The translations under genes were made by a program, and so were the position numbers. From Colwellia sp. Arc7-635 (lineage in GTDB: Bacteria; Pseudomonadota; Gammaproteobacteria; Enterobacterales; Alteromonadaceae), in the NCBI RefSeq assembly GCF_003971255.1, contig NZ_CP034660.1, positions 2,232,001 through 2,296,000 on the forward strand: 64,000 nt of DNA. Reading direction: 5' to 3'. Positions 45,034-53,232 of this stretch are shown piece by piece. Numbering within the stretch: the first letter of the stretch is position 1; every line of letters begins with the position of its first letter. The notes under the pieces are model-generated. The model was not told the DNA's origin. It did no database searches and worked only from the letters and a program-made list of their open reading frames with translations.

Positions 45034-45867
45034 ATGTTTAACAGTACTGAAAACTATATTGCATCAGACGAACTTCGCTTAGCGGTTAACGCGGCTATTA
45101 CGCTAGAAAAACCTTTGTTGATCAAAGGTGAGCCGGGTACGGGTAAAACTCAATTAGCTGAAGAGTTAGCAAAATCACTTAATTGTAAATTATATCAATG
45201 GCATATTAAATCGACTACCAAAGCACAGCAGGGCTTGTACGAGTATGATGCGGTGTCACGCTTGCGAGATAGCCAACTAGGCGATGAGCGTGTTAATGAT
45301 ATTTCAAACTATATTGTTAAAGGTAAACTTTGGCAGGCTTTTGAAGAAGAACAACGTCCAATTTTGTTAATTGATGAAATTGACAAAGCCGATATCGAGT
45401 TTCCAAACGATCTTTTGCAAGAGCTTGATAAGATGGAGTTTTTTGTTTATGAAACACAAGAAGTGATCAAAGCAAAACAACGTCCTATTATCATTATCAC
45501 CTCAAATAATGAGAAAGAACTCCCCGATGCCTTTCTTCGTCGTTGTTTCTTTCATTACATTAAATTTCCAACGAAAACAGAGATGGAGCAAATCATTGCT
45601 GTTCATCATCCGCATGTAAAACAAGAGTTATTAGCACATACCTTAGAAGTGTTTTTTGACCTTAGAGACTTACAAGGCATTAAGAAAAAACCGTCTACAT
45701 CAGAGCTGATTGATTGGTTAAAACTGCTAGTTGCTGATGATGTTGCGCAAGATGTACTGATCAATAAAAAGTCAGACATAATTCCGTTATTTGGCGCACT
45801 ACTTAAAAATGAGCAAGATGTATCATTACTGGAAAAACTGGCTTTTCTTAACCGTAGAAACAGGTAA
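45034..45867 (+). CDS. MoxR-type AAA+ ATPase
   Basis: A 277-residue MoxR ATPase: Walker A GEPGTGKT (32-39), Walker B ILLIDEIDKAD, sensor IIITSNNEKELPDAF and arginine finger FLRRC. I chose the ATG at 45034, after TAGGTAAAG, over an upstream TTG. MoxR proteins work with VWA partners to mature metal enzymes; the VWA gene follows 5 bp later. CoxD, the ATPase for CO dehydrogenase, is the nearest known type. Confidence 0.92.
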   Translation: MFNSTENYIASDELRLAVNAAITLEKPLLIKGEPGTGKTQLAEELAKSLNCKLYQWHIKSTTKAQQGLYEYDAVSRLRDSQLGDERVNDISNYIVKGKLWQAFEEEQRPILLIDEIDKADIEFPNDLLQELDKMEFFVYETQEVIKAKQRPIIIITSNNEKELPDAFLRRCFFHYIKFPTKTEMEQIIAVHHPHVKQELLAHTLEVFFDLRDLQGIKKKPSTSELIDWLKLLVADDVAQDVLINKKSDIIPLFGALLKNEQDVSLLEKLAFLNRRNR

Positions 45868-45872
45868 GTAAC

Positions 45873-47045
45873 GTGTTTATAGATTTATTTCTAACCCTGA
45901 GAAAGCACAAGGTACCGGTCAGCTTACGTGAGCTACTTGACCTTATTGCATTATTAAAAAAGGGCGTTGTTTTTGCTGATGTAGAAGCTTTTTATCAATT
46001 GGCCAGAATCGTGATGGTGAAAGACGAAATTCACTATGACAAGTTTGATGGCGCCTTTGCTGAATACTTTGACGGTGTGCAGAAAATAGATATTTTCGAT
46101 AACGTCATACCAGACGAATGGTTAAGAAAAAAGTTTGAAAGTCAGCTTAGCCAAGAAGAAAAAGACAAGTTAAAGGCCATGGGCGGCCTTGATGAGTTAA
46201 TGAAAACCTTAAAGGAACGTCTTGCAGAGCAGGAAAAACGCCACGAAGGCGGTAACAAGTGGGTTGGTACTGGTGGTAAATCACCTTTTGGTGCTTATGG
46301 TTATAATCCTGAAGGTATTCGTGTCGGGCAAGATGGCAACCGTAATAACCGCGCGGTAAAAGTGTGGGATAAACGCGAGTTTAAAAATTTCGACCAAGAC
46401 CGAGAGTTAGGCACACGTAATATAAAATTAGCGCTGAAAAAATTGAGAAAATTTGCTCGCACGGGTGCTAGCGAAAAGCTTGATATTAACACCACGATTC
46501 GTCGAACCGCACAAAATGGTGGTTTGCTCGACGTGCACATGGAGCCAGAGCGTCATAACTCAGTAAAAGTGTTAATGTTTTTTGATATTGGTGGCTCTAT
46601 GGATGAATACATTCATACCTGCGAAGAGTTATTTTCTGCTGCTCATACAGAATTTAAGCATTTAGAGTTTTTCTATTTTCATAATTGTGTTTACGAAAGC
46701 TTATGGAAAGATAATAGCCGTCGCCGCAGTGACACCGTAGATTTAGAAGAAATCATCAGAACATTTGCGAGTGATTACAAAGTACTATTTGTTGGCGATG
46801 CCACTATGGGTCCTTATGAAATAACCGCAGCCGGTGGCAGTGTTGAGCACTGGAATAAAAAGCCAGGCATTGATTACATGCAACGTATTCTTGGGCACTT
46901 TAATAAAGTGGCTTGGTTAAACCCACAACCAGAAAACCAATGGGATTATTATCATTCCATTTCGGTGATTAAAGATTTAGTGGACGACAGAATGTTTCCG
47001 CTGACGGTTGATGGTATTGGTCGAGCGATTAAAGAAGTGAGCTAA
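45873..47045 (+). CDS. VWA domain protein, CoxE-like
   Basis: A 390-residue protein with a GTG start (AGGTAAG upstream) and a carboxy-terminal von Willebrand A domain. The metal site reads FFDIGGSMDEY, with Gly replacing the first Ser of DxSxS, a form I associate with this CoxE-like family. A Gly-rich linker (GGNKWVGTGGKSPFGAYGY) precedes it. It is the partner of the MoxR ATPase 5 bp upstream. Confidence 0.9.
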   Translation: MFIDLFLTLRKHKVPVSLRELLDLIALLKKGVVFADVEAFYQLARIVMVKDEIHYDKFDGAFAEYFDGVQKIDIFDNVIPDEWLRKKFESQLSQEEKDKLKAMGGLDELMKTLKERLAEQEKRHEGGNKWVGTGGKSPFGAYGYNPEGIRVGQDGNRNNRAVKVWDKREFKNFDQDRELGTRNIKLALKKLRKFARTGASEKLDINTTIRRTAQNGGLLDVHMEPERHNSVKVLMFFDIGGSMDEYIHTCEELFSAAHTEFKHLEFFYFHNCVYESLWKDNSRRRSDTVDLEEIIRTFASDYKVLFVGDATMGPYEITAAGGSVEHWNKKPGIDYMQRILGHFNKVAWLNPQPENQWDYYHSISVIKDLVDDRMFPLTVDGIGRAIKEVS

Positions 47046-47150
47046 CTTAGCTTATAAATAGGTAAAGTTATCGGGCAAAGTAAATCACTTAAGCGCATAG
47101 CAATAATATTAGGAATACAACTAACAATAATAAAATGATGGGGAATGACG

Positions 47151-48056
47151 ATGGAGTTTTTAAGAACTGACGACAGTTGCTTTGCCGACCTAGATGGTTA
47201 TAGCTTTGCACCGAACTATTTATTGGTTGATGACACTGAAGGCGCGCAACTTCGAGTACATTATGTTGATGAAGGCCCTAAAGACGCTACGCCAATATTG
47301 TTATTGCATGGTGAACCATCATGGAGTTATCTTTATCGTAAAATGATCCCGTCATTGGTCGCTGCAGGCTATCGTGTTATTGCACCAGACTTAATTGGTT
47401 TTGGCCGCTCAGACAAGCCAACAAAACGTACAGATTATACTTATCAGCGTCATGTTGACTGGATGGGCAGTGTGCTTGAGCAATTGCAATTAACGGATAT
47501 TACGTTATTTTGTCAAGATTGGGGCGGCTTAATAGGCTTACGTTTGGTTGCAGAACAAAGTGACCGCTTTGCGCGCGTTGTTGCGGCCAACACTATGCTA
47601 CCAACGGGAGAATATTCACCAGGTGAAGCATTTACTCAATGGCAGAAATATTCTCAAGAAGTTGCTGAATTTCCCGCTGGCGGTATTGTTAATGGCGGTG
47701 CAACTTCAGAGTTAACCCCTGAGATTATTGCTGCCTACAATGCGCCTTATCCAGAAGAAAAATACAAAGAGGGCGCTCGACAGTTTCCATTATTGGTGCC
47801 AACTAGCCTAGATGATCCCGCTTCTAAAAGTAATATTGCCGCTTGGCAGGTCTTATCGCAATGGCAAAAACCTTTTTTGACCGCATTTAGTGACAACGAT
47901 CCGATCACCTCTGGTGGCGATAAAATAATGCAAAAGCTTATTCCTGGTACCAAAGGACAAGCGCATACCACGATTGTTAATGGCGGACATTTCTTACAAG
48001 AAGATCAAGGTGATAAGTTAGCTGAGGTGATTATTGATTTTATTGCGGCTAGCTAA
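47151..48056 (+). CDS. Haloalkane dehalogenase, subfamily I
   Basis: A 301-residue alpha/beta hydrolase with the full haloalkane dehalogenase set: nucleophile D123 and halide-binding W124 in CQDWGG, second halide Trp W164 in FTQW (as in DhlA), oxyanion-side HGEPSW (53-58), acid D248 or D250 in FSDNDP, and base H280 in NGGHFLQE. It should replace a carbon-bound halogen by hydroxyl. It could start at 47145 or 47151; the latter is better spaced from GGGGA. It is the last gene before the integron cassettes. Confidence 0.88.
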   Translation: MEFLRTDDSCFADLDGYSFAPNYLLVDDTEGAQLRVHYVDEGPKDATPILLLHGEPSWSYLYRKMIPSLVAAGYRVIAPDLIGFGRSDKPTKRTDYTYQRHVDWMGSVLEQLQLTDITLFCQDWGGLIGLRLVAEQSDRFARVVAANTMLPTGEYSPGEAFTQWQKYSQEVAEFPAGGIVNGGATSELTPEIIAAYNAPYPEEKYKEGARQFPLLVPTSLDDPASKSNIAAWQVLSQWQKPFLTAFSDNDPITSGGDKIMQKLIPGTKGQAHTTIVNGGHFLQEDQGDKLAEVIIDFIAAS

Positions 48057-48365
48057 TGGTTAAACCTAGACGATAGCGCAGACTTTTTATGCTGATGTTA
48101 CAGTCCTATCAGCGGTAAGATGAGTGAAAAAGTTACTGACTTCTTCTTCTCCCATATTTTTAGGGGACGTTTTTTATTATATAAATATTAAACATCTTTA
48201 TAAAAATGTATTACTAAGCCGGTTCAGTAATATCCATATTTCGATTTATATTGTATTTTATTGTTTCTAATCCGTTGAAGTTATGGGATATTAATGCGAA
48301 TTAAATAAGAATTATGAAACGGACATTACTGAGCCGTATACATAATATACTGTTAGGTGTTTTTC
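48057..48365. other. Boundary between the catabolic region and the integron cassettes
   Basis: No gene. GCCGGTTCAGTAATATCC (48219-48236) is nearly complementary to GGACATTACTGAGCCG (48321-48336), giving a long imperfect hairpin. It is followed by GTTAGGT at 48352-48358, the same 7-bp integron core as in the next attC. No matching ACCTAAC is found to the left, so this may be a truncated attC or an attI-like start. Confidence 0.5.
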
Positions 48366-48833
48366 ATGTTTAGGCATTTATTTCTAGTTTTACTGCTAAT
48401 ACCATCAATAGTGAAGTCTGAAAGCTTAAGTATTAATTTTACGGAAGGTAGTTTTTTGGGACAGTATAAGCACCAGACTTATATTAGTTCAGGTGTTTAT
48501 ACGCATATTGATGAGCACTTCAAAACGGATGACACAGGAATGGACATTATGCCTTATTTTCCAGAAGTTTACTCTGTAACATTATCGGATGAACAAATTA
48601 CTGCGTTAATCGATAACCTATTAAAACTAGGTGTTAATAACTGGGTAAGCCAATATCCTGAAGACATATCTGGGTTAATCTGCGATGGTCGTTCATACAA
48701 TTTATATATTAAATCTGCTAAGTTAAGTATAAACAGTAGAGGGTACTGCTATTTCCCTAATAATTTCAATGAAGTAGTATCATTATTTGATTCGGTGCAT
48801 AAAACACCTAACAAGAAAATCAACAAGGACTAA
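48366..48833 (+). CDS. Integron cassette ORF 1, secreted hypothetical protein
   Basis: A 155-residue protein with a signal peptide (MFRHLFLVLLLIPSIVKSES). I do not recognise the family. Cys residues are at GLICDGRS and RGYCYFP, possibly a disulfide. The ATG follows AGGTG, which is part of the GTTAGGT core. Its last ~10 codons run into attC1, as is usual for cassette genes. Confidence 0.7.
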   Translation: MFRHLFLVLLLIPSIVKSESLSINFTEGSFLGQYKHQTYISSGVYTHIDEHFKTDDTGMDIMPYFPEVYSVTLSDEQITALIDNLLKLGVNNWVSQYPEDISGLICDGRSYNLYIKSAKLSINSRGYCYFPNNFNEVVSLFDSVHKTPNKKINKD

Positions 48834-48901
48834 AAACAGCGGGCTGTTCACTCCGCTTCATTTTAACCCACTATTTTTAGCCTGTTATTTGGGCGTTAGG
48901 T
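48806..48901 (+). other. Integron attC site 1
   Basis: A 96-bp site bounded by ACCTAAC (48806) and GTTAGGT (48895), exact reverse complements matching RYYYAAC/GTTRRRY. The inner arms AAGGACTAAAAACAGCGGG and CCCACTATTTTTAGCCTGTT pair imperfectly, giving the folded attC that integrases cut. Confidence 0.82.
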
Positions 48902-48917
48902 ATACAAGGATAGTATG

Positions 48918-49382
48918 ATGAAAAAATTTATATCAGTGTTATTTTTCTTTCTTTTTTCATTTTCTAGTCATGGGAAAGATAATTACACGCCAGAGCAATT
49001 AATCGATAAAGCTAAAGCATTTGTTGCAGCTAAAAATGCTCGTCAACAACCCAATACCACAATCAAAGAAATAGAAAATTATATCTCGCTACTATCAGAC
49101 GATTTCATTGATGAACACGTCAAGTTTAAGTTTACTTACACAGATAAGGCTAAACTCCGCGAGGATATGATCAATAAATTAAAAGATGAAGTCATACATA
49201 GCTCAATCGAAGTAAATGAAATAATGGTTGGTGCAAATGTGGTTTTTGTAAAAATGACTGAATCAGGTAAAGTTAAACCTTCTCATATAGACAAGACTAT
49301 CGAGTACAGTAAAACTAATATTGTCTCACTTGAATTTGATAAATCAGGCTTAGTTAAACATATCCGTCGACATCACGGGTAA
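48918..49382 (+). CDS. Integron cassette ORF 2, secreted NTF2-like protein
   Basis: A 154-residue protein with a signal peptide (MKKFISVLFFFLFSFSSHGK). The rest has the helix-then-sheet outline of SnoaL/NTF2-like proteins (AKAFVAAKNARQQ, then YISLLSDDFIDEHVKF, then strands). I chose the second ATG because AAGGA is 7 nt upstream. It ends 4 bp before attC2. Function unknown. Confidence 0.7.
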   Translation: MKKFISVLFFFLFSFSSHGKDNYTPEQLIDKAKAFVAAKNARQQPNTTIKEIENYISLLSDDFIDEHVKFKFTYTDKAKLREDMINKLKDEVIHSSIEVNEIMVGANVVFVKMTESGKVKPSHIDKTIEYSKTNIVSLEFDKSGLVKHIRRHHG

Positions 49383-49386
49383 GTAT

Positions 49387-49485
49387 ACCTAACAAGCTAA
49401 TTAATAAGGACAAAAAACAGTTGGCTTTTGCTCATGCGTCGTTATTATAGCCAACATTTCTTTTCCTCTTAGTGAGGCGTTAGCT
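49387..49485 (+). other. Integron attC site 2
   Basis: A 99-bp site from ACCTAAC (49387) to GTTAGCT (49479), with one mismatch to the consensus at the right core. Inner arms AAGGACAAAAAACAGTTGGC and GCCAACATTTCTTTTCCT pair imperfectly. The pattern (AAGGACAAAAAACAGTTGGCT) is typical of marine gammaproteobacterial cassettes. Confidence 0.8.
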
Positions 49486-49506
49486 AACTTTGGAGGTTAG
49501 AGTTTC

Positions 49507-49857
49507 ATGAAAGTTCTAGTTTTTATTTTGTCATTACTACCTTTAAACTCATTAGCTGAAGAGGTCATTAAAATTGAATACCCGTTTGATTTTTCTGGGG
49601 TGCATTTAAAGCAGCCCCAAAGGTCAAAAGTTAAAGATGCTTCGTTTATTGTTAATAAACATATTCAAGAAAACTACAATCAAGATAATCAATTTTTTTG
49701 TGGTGGTGTGTATATGCTAACACCAGATCAGGAACTTAAAAGTGCGTATGAAAACAGCATTGTTAAAGTGGTCAGTGAATTCGGGTATACAACACGTTTT
49801 ATCAGGCCACCCATAATAACTTGTCTATATTTCACGCAACAAGCTACGCTTAATTAA
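49507..49857 (+). pseudogene. Integron cassette ORF 3, probably truncated by RAYT element 2
   Basis: A 116-residue frame with a signal peptide (MKVLVFILSLLPLNSLA) and a good ribosome site (GGAGG). From about residue 97 it reads through the left end of RAYT element 2 (starting at 49797), so its tail (PPIITCLYFTQQATLN) is element-derived. The original carboxy-terminus and its attC are missing. Family not recognised. Confidence 0.6.
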
Positions 49858-51070
49858 CCCACATTACGCTTGGTGACTGTCATGGCTAAACCTCGTTCAC
49901 AACAAATTAGTTTATCGGATACACCGTATTATCATATTTTCAGCCGCACGGTACGAAAGGCCTTTTTATGTGGGGTAGACAAAGAGACGGGCGTCAGTTT
50001 CGAACATCGACGCAAATGGATTGAACAGCGTATATTTCAATTAGCACAGGTGTTTGCTATTGATATTTGTGCTCATGCCGTTATGCATAATCATTTACAC
50101 CTTGTATTACATGTTGATAGTGAGCAGGTGAAAAGTTGGACAACAGAGGATGTATTAACCCGGTGGCATCGGTTATTTAAGGGTACGCTACTCACTCAAC
50201 AATACACAAATAAGCAGCCACTTGATAAGTTTCAACTCGAGACGGTTGAAAACACCGCAGAGATTTACAGGCAACGGTTAATCGATATCAGTTGGTTTAT
50301 GCGCGCTTTAAATGAACCCATAGCCCGACAAGCAAACCAAGAAGATAAATGCACAGGGCATTTTTGGGAGGGGCGGTTTAAATCACAAGCCCTTCTTGAT
50401 GAAGGTGCCATATTGTCATGCATGACCTACGTTGATTTAAATCCTGTACGTGCCGCTATTGCAGCAACACCGGAGCAATCAGACTTCACCAGTATTCAAT
50501 TACGCATTAAAGCGGCGATAAAAGGCACACAACCCATCACATTGTTGTCTTTTATTGGCAATGAGCATGAAAGTAAAACGACAGGTATACATTTTAGCTT
50601 ACAAGATTACTTAACACTTGTTGATGAAACGGGGCGTATACTCAGAGATGATAAACGCGGTGCCATTAATGCTACCACGACAAGCATACTCACAAGACTA
50701 CACATCAGTACTGAAAGTTGGTTAAAACTCACGACTGATTTTGAAAGTATATTCACCGGTGCGGTAGGCACAGCGGAGCATTTATGTGAATTTAGTGAGC
50801 ATATAGGTTTAAAAAGAACACATGGCCTAGCGAATGCTAAAGCTTGCTTGAATAGCGCATAAGTTTCTGGCTTTAACCCTCGAATCCAATGTTGGCTTAA
50901 CAGTGACAGGCAAAGTGCCGCTAACGTTCGACGATTATCAAATATTGTGAATAAATAGCCGTTAGCGCCAGTAAATTGATTCAGTTACTTTTAAATGCAT
51001 CAAAGTAGAGTGCTAAGTGCGTAATCATTATTGCTTGTATTTATGATGGGTGGCATAGTAAAAATCATGA
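49797..51070 (+). mobile_element. RAYT element 2, inserted in the cassette array
   Basis: An element of about 1.27 kb. The left REP TCAGGCCACCCATAATAACT is at 49802, and the inverted right REP ATGGGTGG at 51046-51053. The single gene is 85 bp inside the left end. Its size and plan match RAYT element 1, whose REP core is CAGGACACCCAT; the core differs by one base. A hairpin GCTAACG/CGTTAGC follows the gene (50930-50970). Confidence 0.7.
49882..50862 (+). CDS. REP-associated Y1 (HUH) transposase, second type
   Basis: A 326-residue paralogue of the protein at 19702, about half identical by eye. The HUH pair is H-L-H in MHNHLHLVLHV. It also shares RLIDISWFMR, CTGHFWEGRFKSQALLDEG and CMTYVDLNPVRAAIA. 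I chose the ATG at 49882 (MAKPRSQQISLSD), matching the start of the other copy. It appears complete. Confidence 0.9.
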   Translation: MAKPRSQQISLSDTPYYHIFSRTVRKAFLCGVDKETGVSFEHRRKWIEQRIFQLAQVFAIDICAHAVMHNHLHLVLHVDSEQVKSWTTEDVLTRWHRLFKGTLLTQQYTNKQPLDKFQLETVENTAEIYRQRLIDISWFMRALNEPIARQANQEDKCTGHFWEGRFKSQALLDEGAILSCMTYVDLNPVRAAIAATPEQSDFTSIQLRIKAAIKGTQPITLLSFIGNEHESKTTGIHFSLQDYLTLVDETGRILRDDKRGAINATTTSILTRLHISTESWLKLTTDFESIFTGAVGTAEHLCEFSEHIGLKRTHGLANAKACLNSA

Positions 51071-51558
51071 AAAGTAGTGTTGCTTTCGAGGAGTTGTATG
51101 TAAAAACATACGGAAAGGAAAAGTACGCTGAGCTAATTGATGTTTATAGTCTTACGATATCACCTCTTACAAGCTCTGATTTTCAGCTTCAAAGTTCAAC
51201 ATCGAGCAATGCAATATTTTTAAGCTCTGACAACACAATTCTTTCAATCAAAAAAATCCAAACTGATTGGGTAATAGACCTTGCAAACTCAACATTCTCA
51301 GTTGGTGGAGAGTCTAGTAACCAATATATGCTAGAGTTTGTCAACTTGCTTGCCGGAGCACATCTTCACTTGATAAAACTCATAAAAAATAATTCAGCTG
51401 AAAATGTGGTATTTAAAAAAGGAGGCTTGTACTACTTAGCCTCCATTTATTCGCTTGTTCCGGATGCACAAAAACCACAATTAGATATTATTTTTAAAGA
51501 ATATGATTCAGATGTTGCTTCTGTTAAAAAAGAAATACTAACAGGTATAAACAACTAA
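51067..51558 (+). CDS. Hypothetical protein between REP repeats
   Basis: A 163-residue soluble protein starting MKSSVAFEELYVKTYGKEKY. I do not recognise the family. Upstream in-frame codons come from the RAYT right-end REP, so the ATG at 51067 is the likely start, although no ribosome site is visible. The gene fills the space between the right end of RAYT 2 (51036-51070) and a second left/right REP set (51571-51648). Confidence 0.5.
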   Translation: MKSSVAFEELYVKTYGKEKYAELIDVYSLTISPLTSSDFQLQSSTSSNAIFLSSDNTILSIKKIQTDWVIDLANSTFSVGGESSNQYMLEFVNLLAGAHLHLIKLIKNNSAENVVFKKGGLYYLASIYSLVPDAQKPQLDIIFKEYDSDVASVKKEILTGINN

Positions 51559-51570
51559 AACTCATATAAC

Positions 51571-51648
51571 TTTTATCAGGCCACCCATAATAACTTACCT
51601 ATATTTCACCCCGTGTATTTACCATGGGTGGTAAAGTAAATGTCATCA
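51571..51648. repeat. REPIN-like mini-element of RAYT 2 ends
   Basis: The first 39 bp (51571-51609) repeat the left end at 49797-49835 with two differences. The last 35 bp (51614-51648) resemble the right end at 51036-51070. CCACCCAT (51581) and ATGGGTGG (51624) are exact inverted repeats. It looks like a transposase-less pair of REPs that the RAYT could move. Confidence 0.7.
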
Positions 51649-51665
51649 TTAGTTTTATTAACGCC

Positions 51666-51697
51666 AACCGTTAGCATTAAAATCAAAGCTAACGGTT
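51666..51697. repeat. Perfect 10-bp inverted repeat
   Basis: AACCGTTAGC (51666) and GCTAACGGTT (51688) with a 12-nt loop. There is no T-run. It lies between the REPIN-like element and the terminator below. Confidence 0.6.
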
Positions 51698-51719
51698 AAC
51701 ATCGGCTTTGATTAGGTAA

Positions 51720-51754
51720 AAAAAAGTGAGCACGATTTAGGCGCTCACTTTTTT
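51720..51754. terminator. Bidirectional terminator
   Basis: AAAAAAGTGAGC and GCTCACTTTTTT form a perfect 12-bp stem with an 11-nt loop, flanked by A- and T-runs. It can end transcripts from the left, and those of the crotonase gene from the right. Confidence 0.8.
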
Positions 51755-51853
51755 ATGACATTTTTACGACGATTAATAATAATGCTTTAACATATATCGT
51801 GCGATAGCCATTAAGCCGCTCTAAAGCGGCTTATTAAGCTGATTATCAAACGA

Positions 51854-52546
51854 CTATAACGACAATACCATTTTCGAATCAAGTTCGATGGCAGCATCTA
51901 GTGCAACTAAGATGTCTTTTCTTTCTTTTAACTTAGTGCCGTGATGCGCTTTCATATTCAATGTTAGCATTTGTTTAGCAACACTTTTCGCTGTTTCCAT
52001 CAATTGTTCAGGTTCAACTAGTGTATCTAAAAATCCAGCTACAGCCGCTGTTTCAGGCGAGAATAATTCGGCATTAATCACTGAACGGCTTAAATAGTTA
52101 ATAGGTAGACGATTTCGTGCAATCTCAATACCTGCTTGGTGCATTGTCATGCCAATAGCGACTTCGTTTAAGCCAATTTTAAACTGTCCTAAGCTGCCAA
52201 TACGATGATCACAACTAAGTAATAAGAATGCGCCTTTAGCTATCGCGTGGCCAGTACAAGCACCAATAATTGGGAAAGGAAATGACAACATACGACGTGA
52301 TAATGTTGAACCGGCAGTAACCAAAGCTACCGCTGAATCTGAACTTTCTTTCATGGTTTTTAAGTCAAAACCACCAGAGAATATTCCCGGTTGGCCCGTT
52401 AAAATAACCACGGCACTTGCTGCTTCAGCTTGATCTAATGCGTCGTTTATTTCTGCAATTACCTGATGAGAAATAGCGTTAACCTTGCCATTTTTAAGAG
52501 TGATTGTTGCAATTTGTTCGTTAATATCTAAATCGATTAATTCCAC
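51854..52546 (-). CDS. Enoyl-CoA hydratase/isomerase family protein
   Basis: A 230-residue crotonase-fold protein with a GTG start (AGGAATTACC upstream). The oxyanion-hole segments are FSGGFDLKTM and CTGHAIAKGAFLLLSCDHRIG. A Glu that fits the catalytic position lies in KIGLNEVAIGM. The usual second Glu is unclear, so it may be an isomerase or hydratase. It is the last gene of the minus-strand wing, 29 bp after the GST gene. Confidence 0.88.
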   Translation of the reverse strand: MELIDLDINEQIATITLKNGKVNAISHQVIAEINDALDQAEAASAVVILTGQPGIFSGGFDLKTMKESSDSAVALVTAGSTLSRRMLSFPFPIIGACTGHAIAKGAFLLLSCDHRIGSLGQFKIGLNEVAIGMTMHQAGIEIARNRLPINYLSRSVINAELFSPETAAVAGFLDTLVEPEQLMETAKSVAKQMLTLNMKAHHGTKLKERKDILVALDAAIELDSKMVLSL

Positions 52547-52575
52547 GGTAATTCCTAGTGTTATCTAATTAAAAT

Positions 52576-53184
52576 CTAACCTAAACTCGCTGCTTTTTGA
52601 TAAGCAGGTCGCTGCTTAACATTCGCAAGGTAGGCTTTGGTGCTTGTTCTGTTTTCTAACAGGCCAAGACTCCCAGCTATTTCTAATAATATTGTCATCA
52701 TAATATCAGCGGCACTAAAAGAATCACCAGCAAAATATGTACGTTGGCTTAAAATACTTTCAATATACGAAAAATCGAGCTGTATTTCTTTTGCGATATA
52801 GCCATCAAGAGGTTTTGTGCCGTCACGTGTTTCCATCGACATTAATAAGCTGCTGATGATAGGTAAACTCAATGATCCTTCAGCAAAGTGTAACCATTCT
52901 AAATATTGATAATATTGCGGGCTATCAAGCTTAGGTCTTAATGTTTCATCACCGGCTTGATTAAGCAGGTATTCCATTATTGCGCCTGATTCACACAAGG
53001 TGATCTCGTTATCAACAATAATAGGAGCCTTAGCTAGTGGATGTACTTGCTTTAAACTTTCAGGCGCTAAGTTTGTTACTGGATCTCGTTGATGGTTAAC
53101 TAAGTTATAAGGCGTATTAAGCTCTTCTAGTAACCAAATAACACGCGTTGAACGGGACTTATTTAAATGATGTATCGTTAGCAT
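52576..53184 (-). CDS. Glutathione S-transferase
   Basis: A 202-residue GST: thioredoxin-like amino-terminal domain (LTIHHLNKSRSTRVIWLLEEL, then KAPIIVDNEITLCESGAIMEYL with the cis-Pro and the Glu-Ser pair) and a helical carboxy-terminal domain (FAGDSFSAADIMM). I chose the ATG at 53184; a longer open frame to 53424 runs into the MITE and is not protein-like. Its promoter probably lies in or next to that MITE. Confidence 0.88.
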   Translation of the reverse strand: MLTIHHLNKSRSTRVIWLLEELNTPYNLVNHQRDPVTNLAPESLKQVHPLAKAPIIVDNEITLCESGAIMEYLLNQAGDETLRPKLDSPQYYQYLEWLHFAEGSLSLPIISSLLMSMETRDGTKPLDGYIAKEIQLDFSYIESILSQRTYFAGDSFSAADIMMTILLEIAGSLGLLENRTSTKAYLANVKQRPAYQKAASLG

Positions 53185-53232
53185 AATAATTCGGTGCCTT
53201 TTATGTTTTTTACCAATGTGTGTATTGACAAT

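Noticed and set aside
50930-50970. A further attC site after the second transposase gene (CGCTAACG ... CGTTAGCG)
   Set aside because: The cores do not fit RYYYAAC/GTTRRRY and the spacing is too short. It is better seen as an element hairpin.
51666-51697. attC remnant or terminator at AACCGTTAGC/GCTAACGGTT
   Set aside because: A short loop without attC inner arms, and no T-run. Listed only as an inverted repeat.
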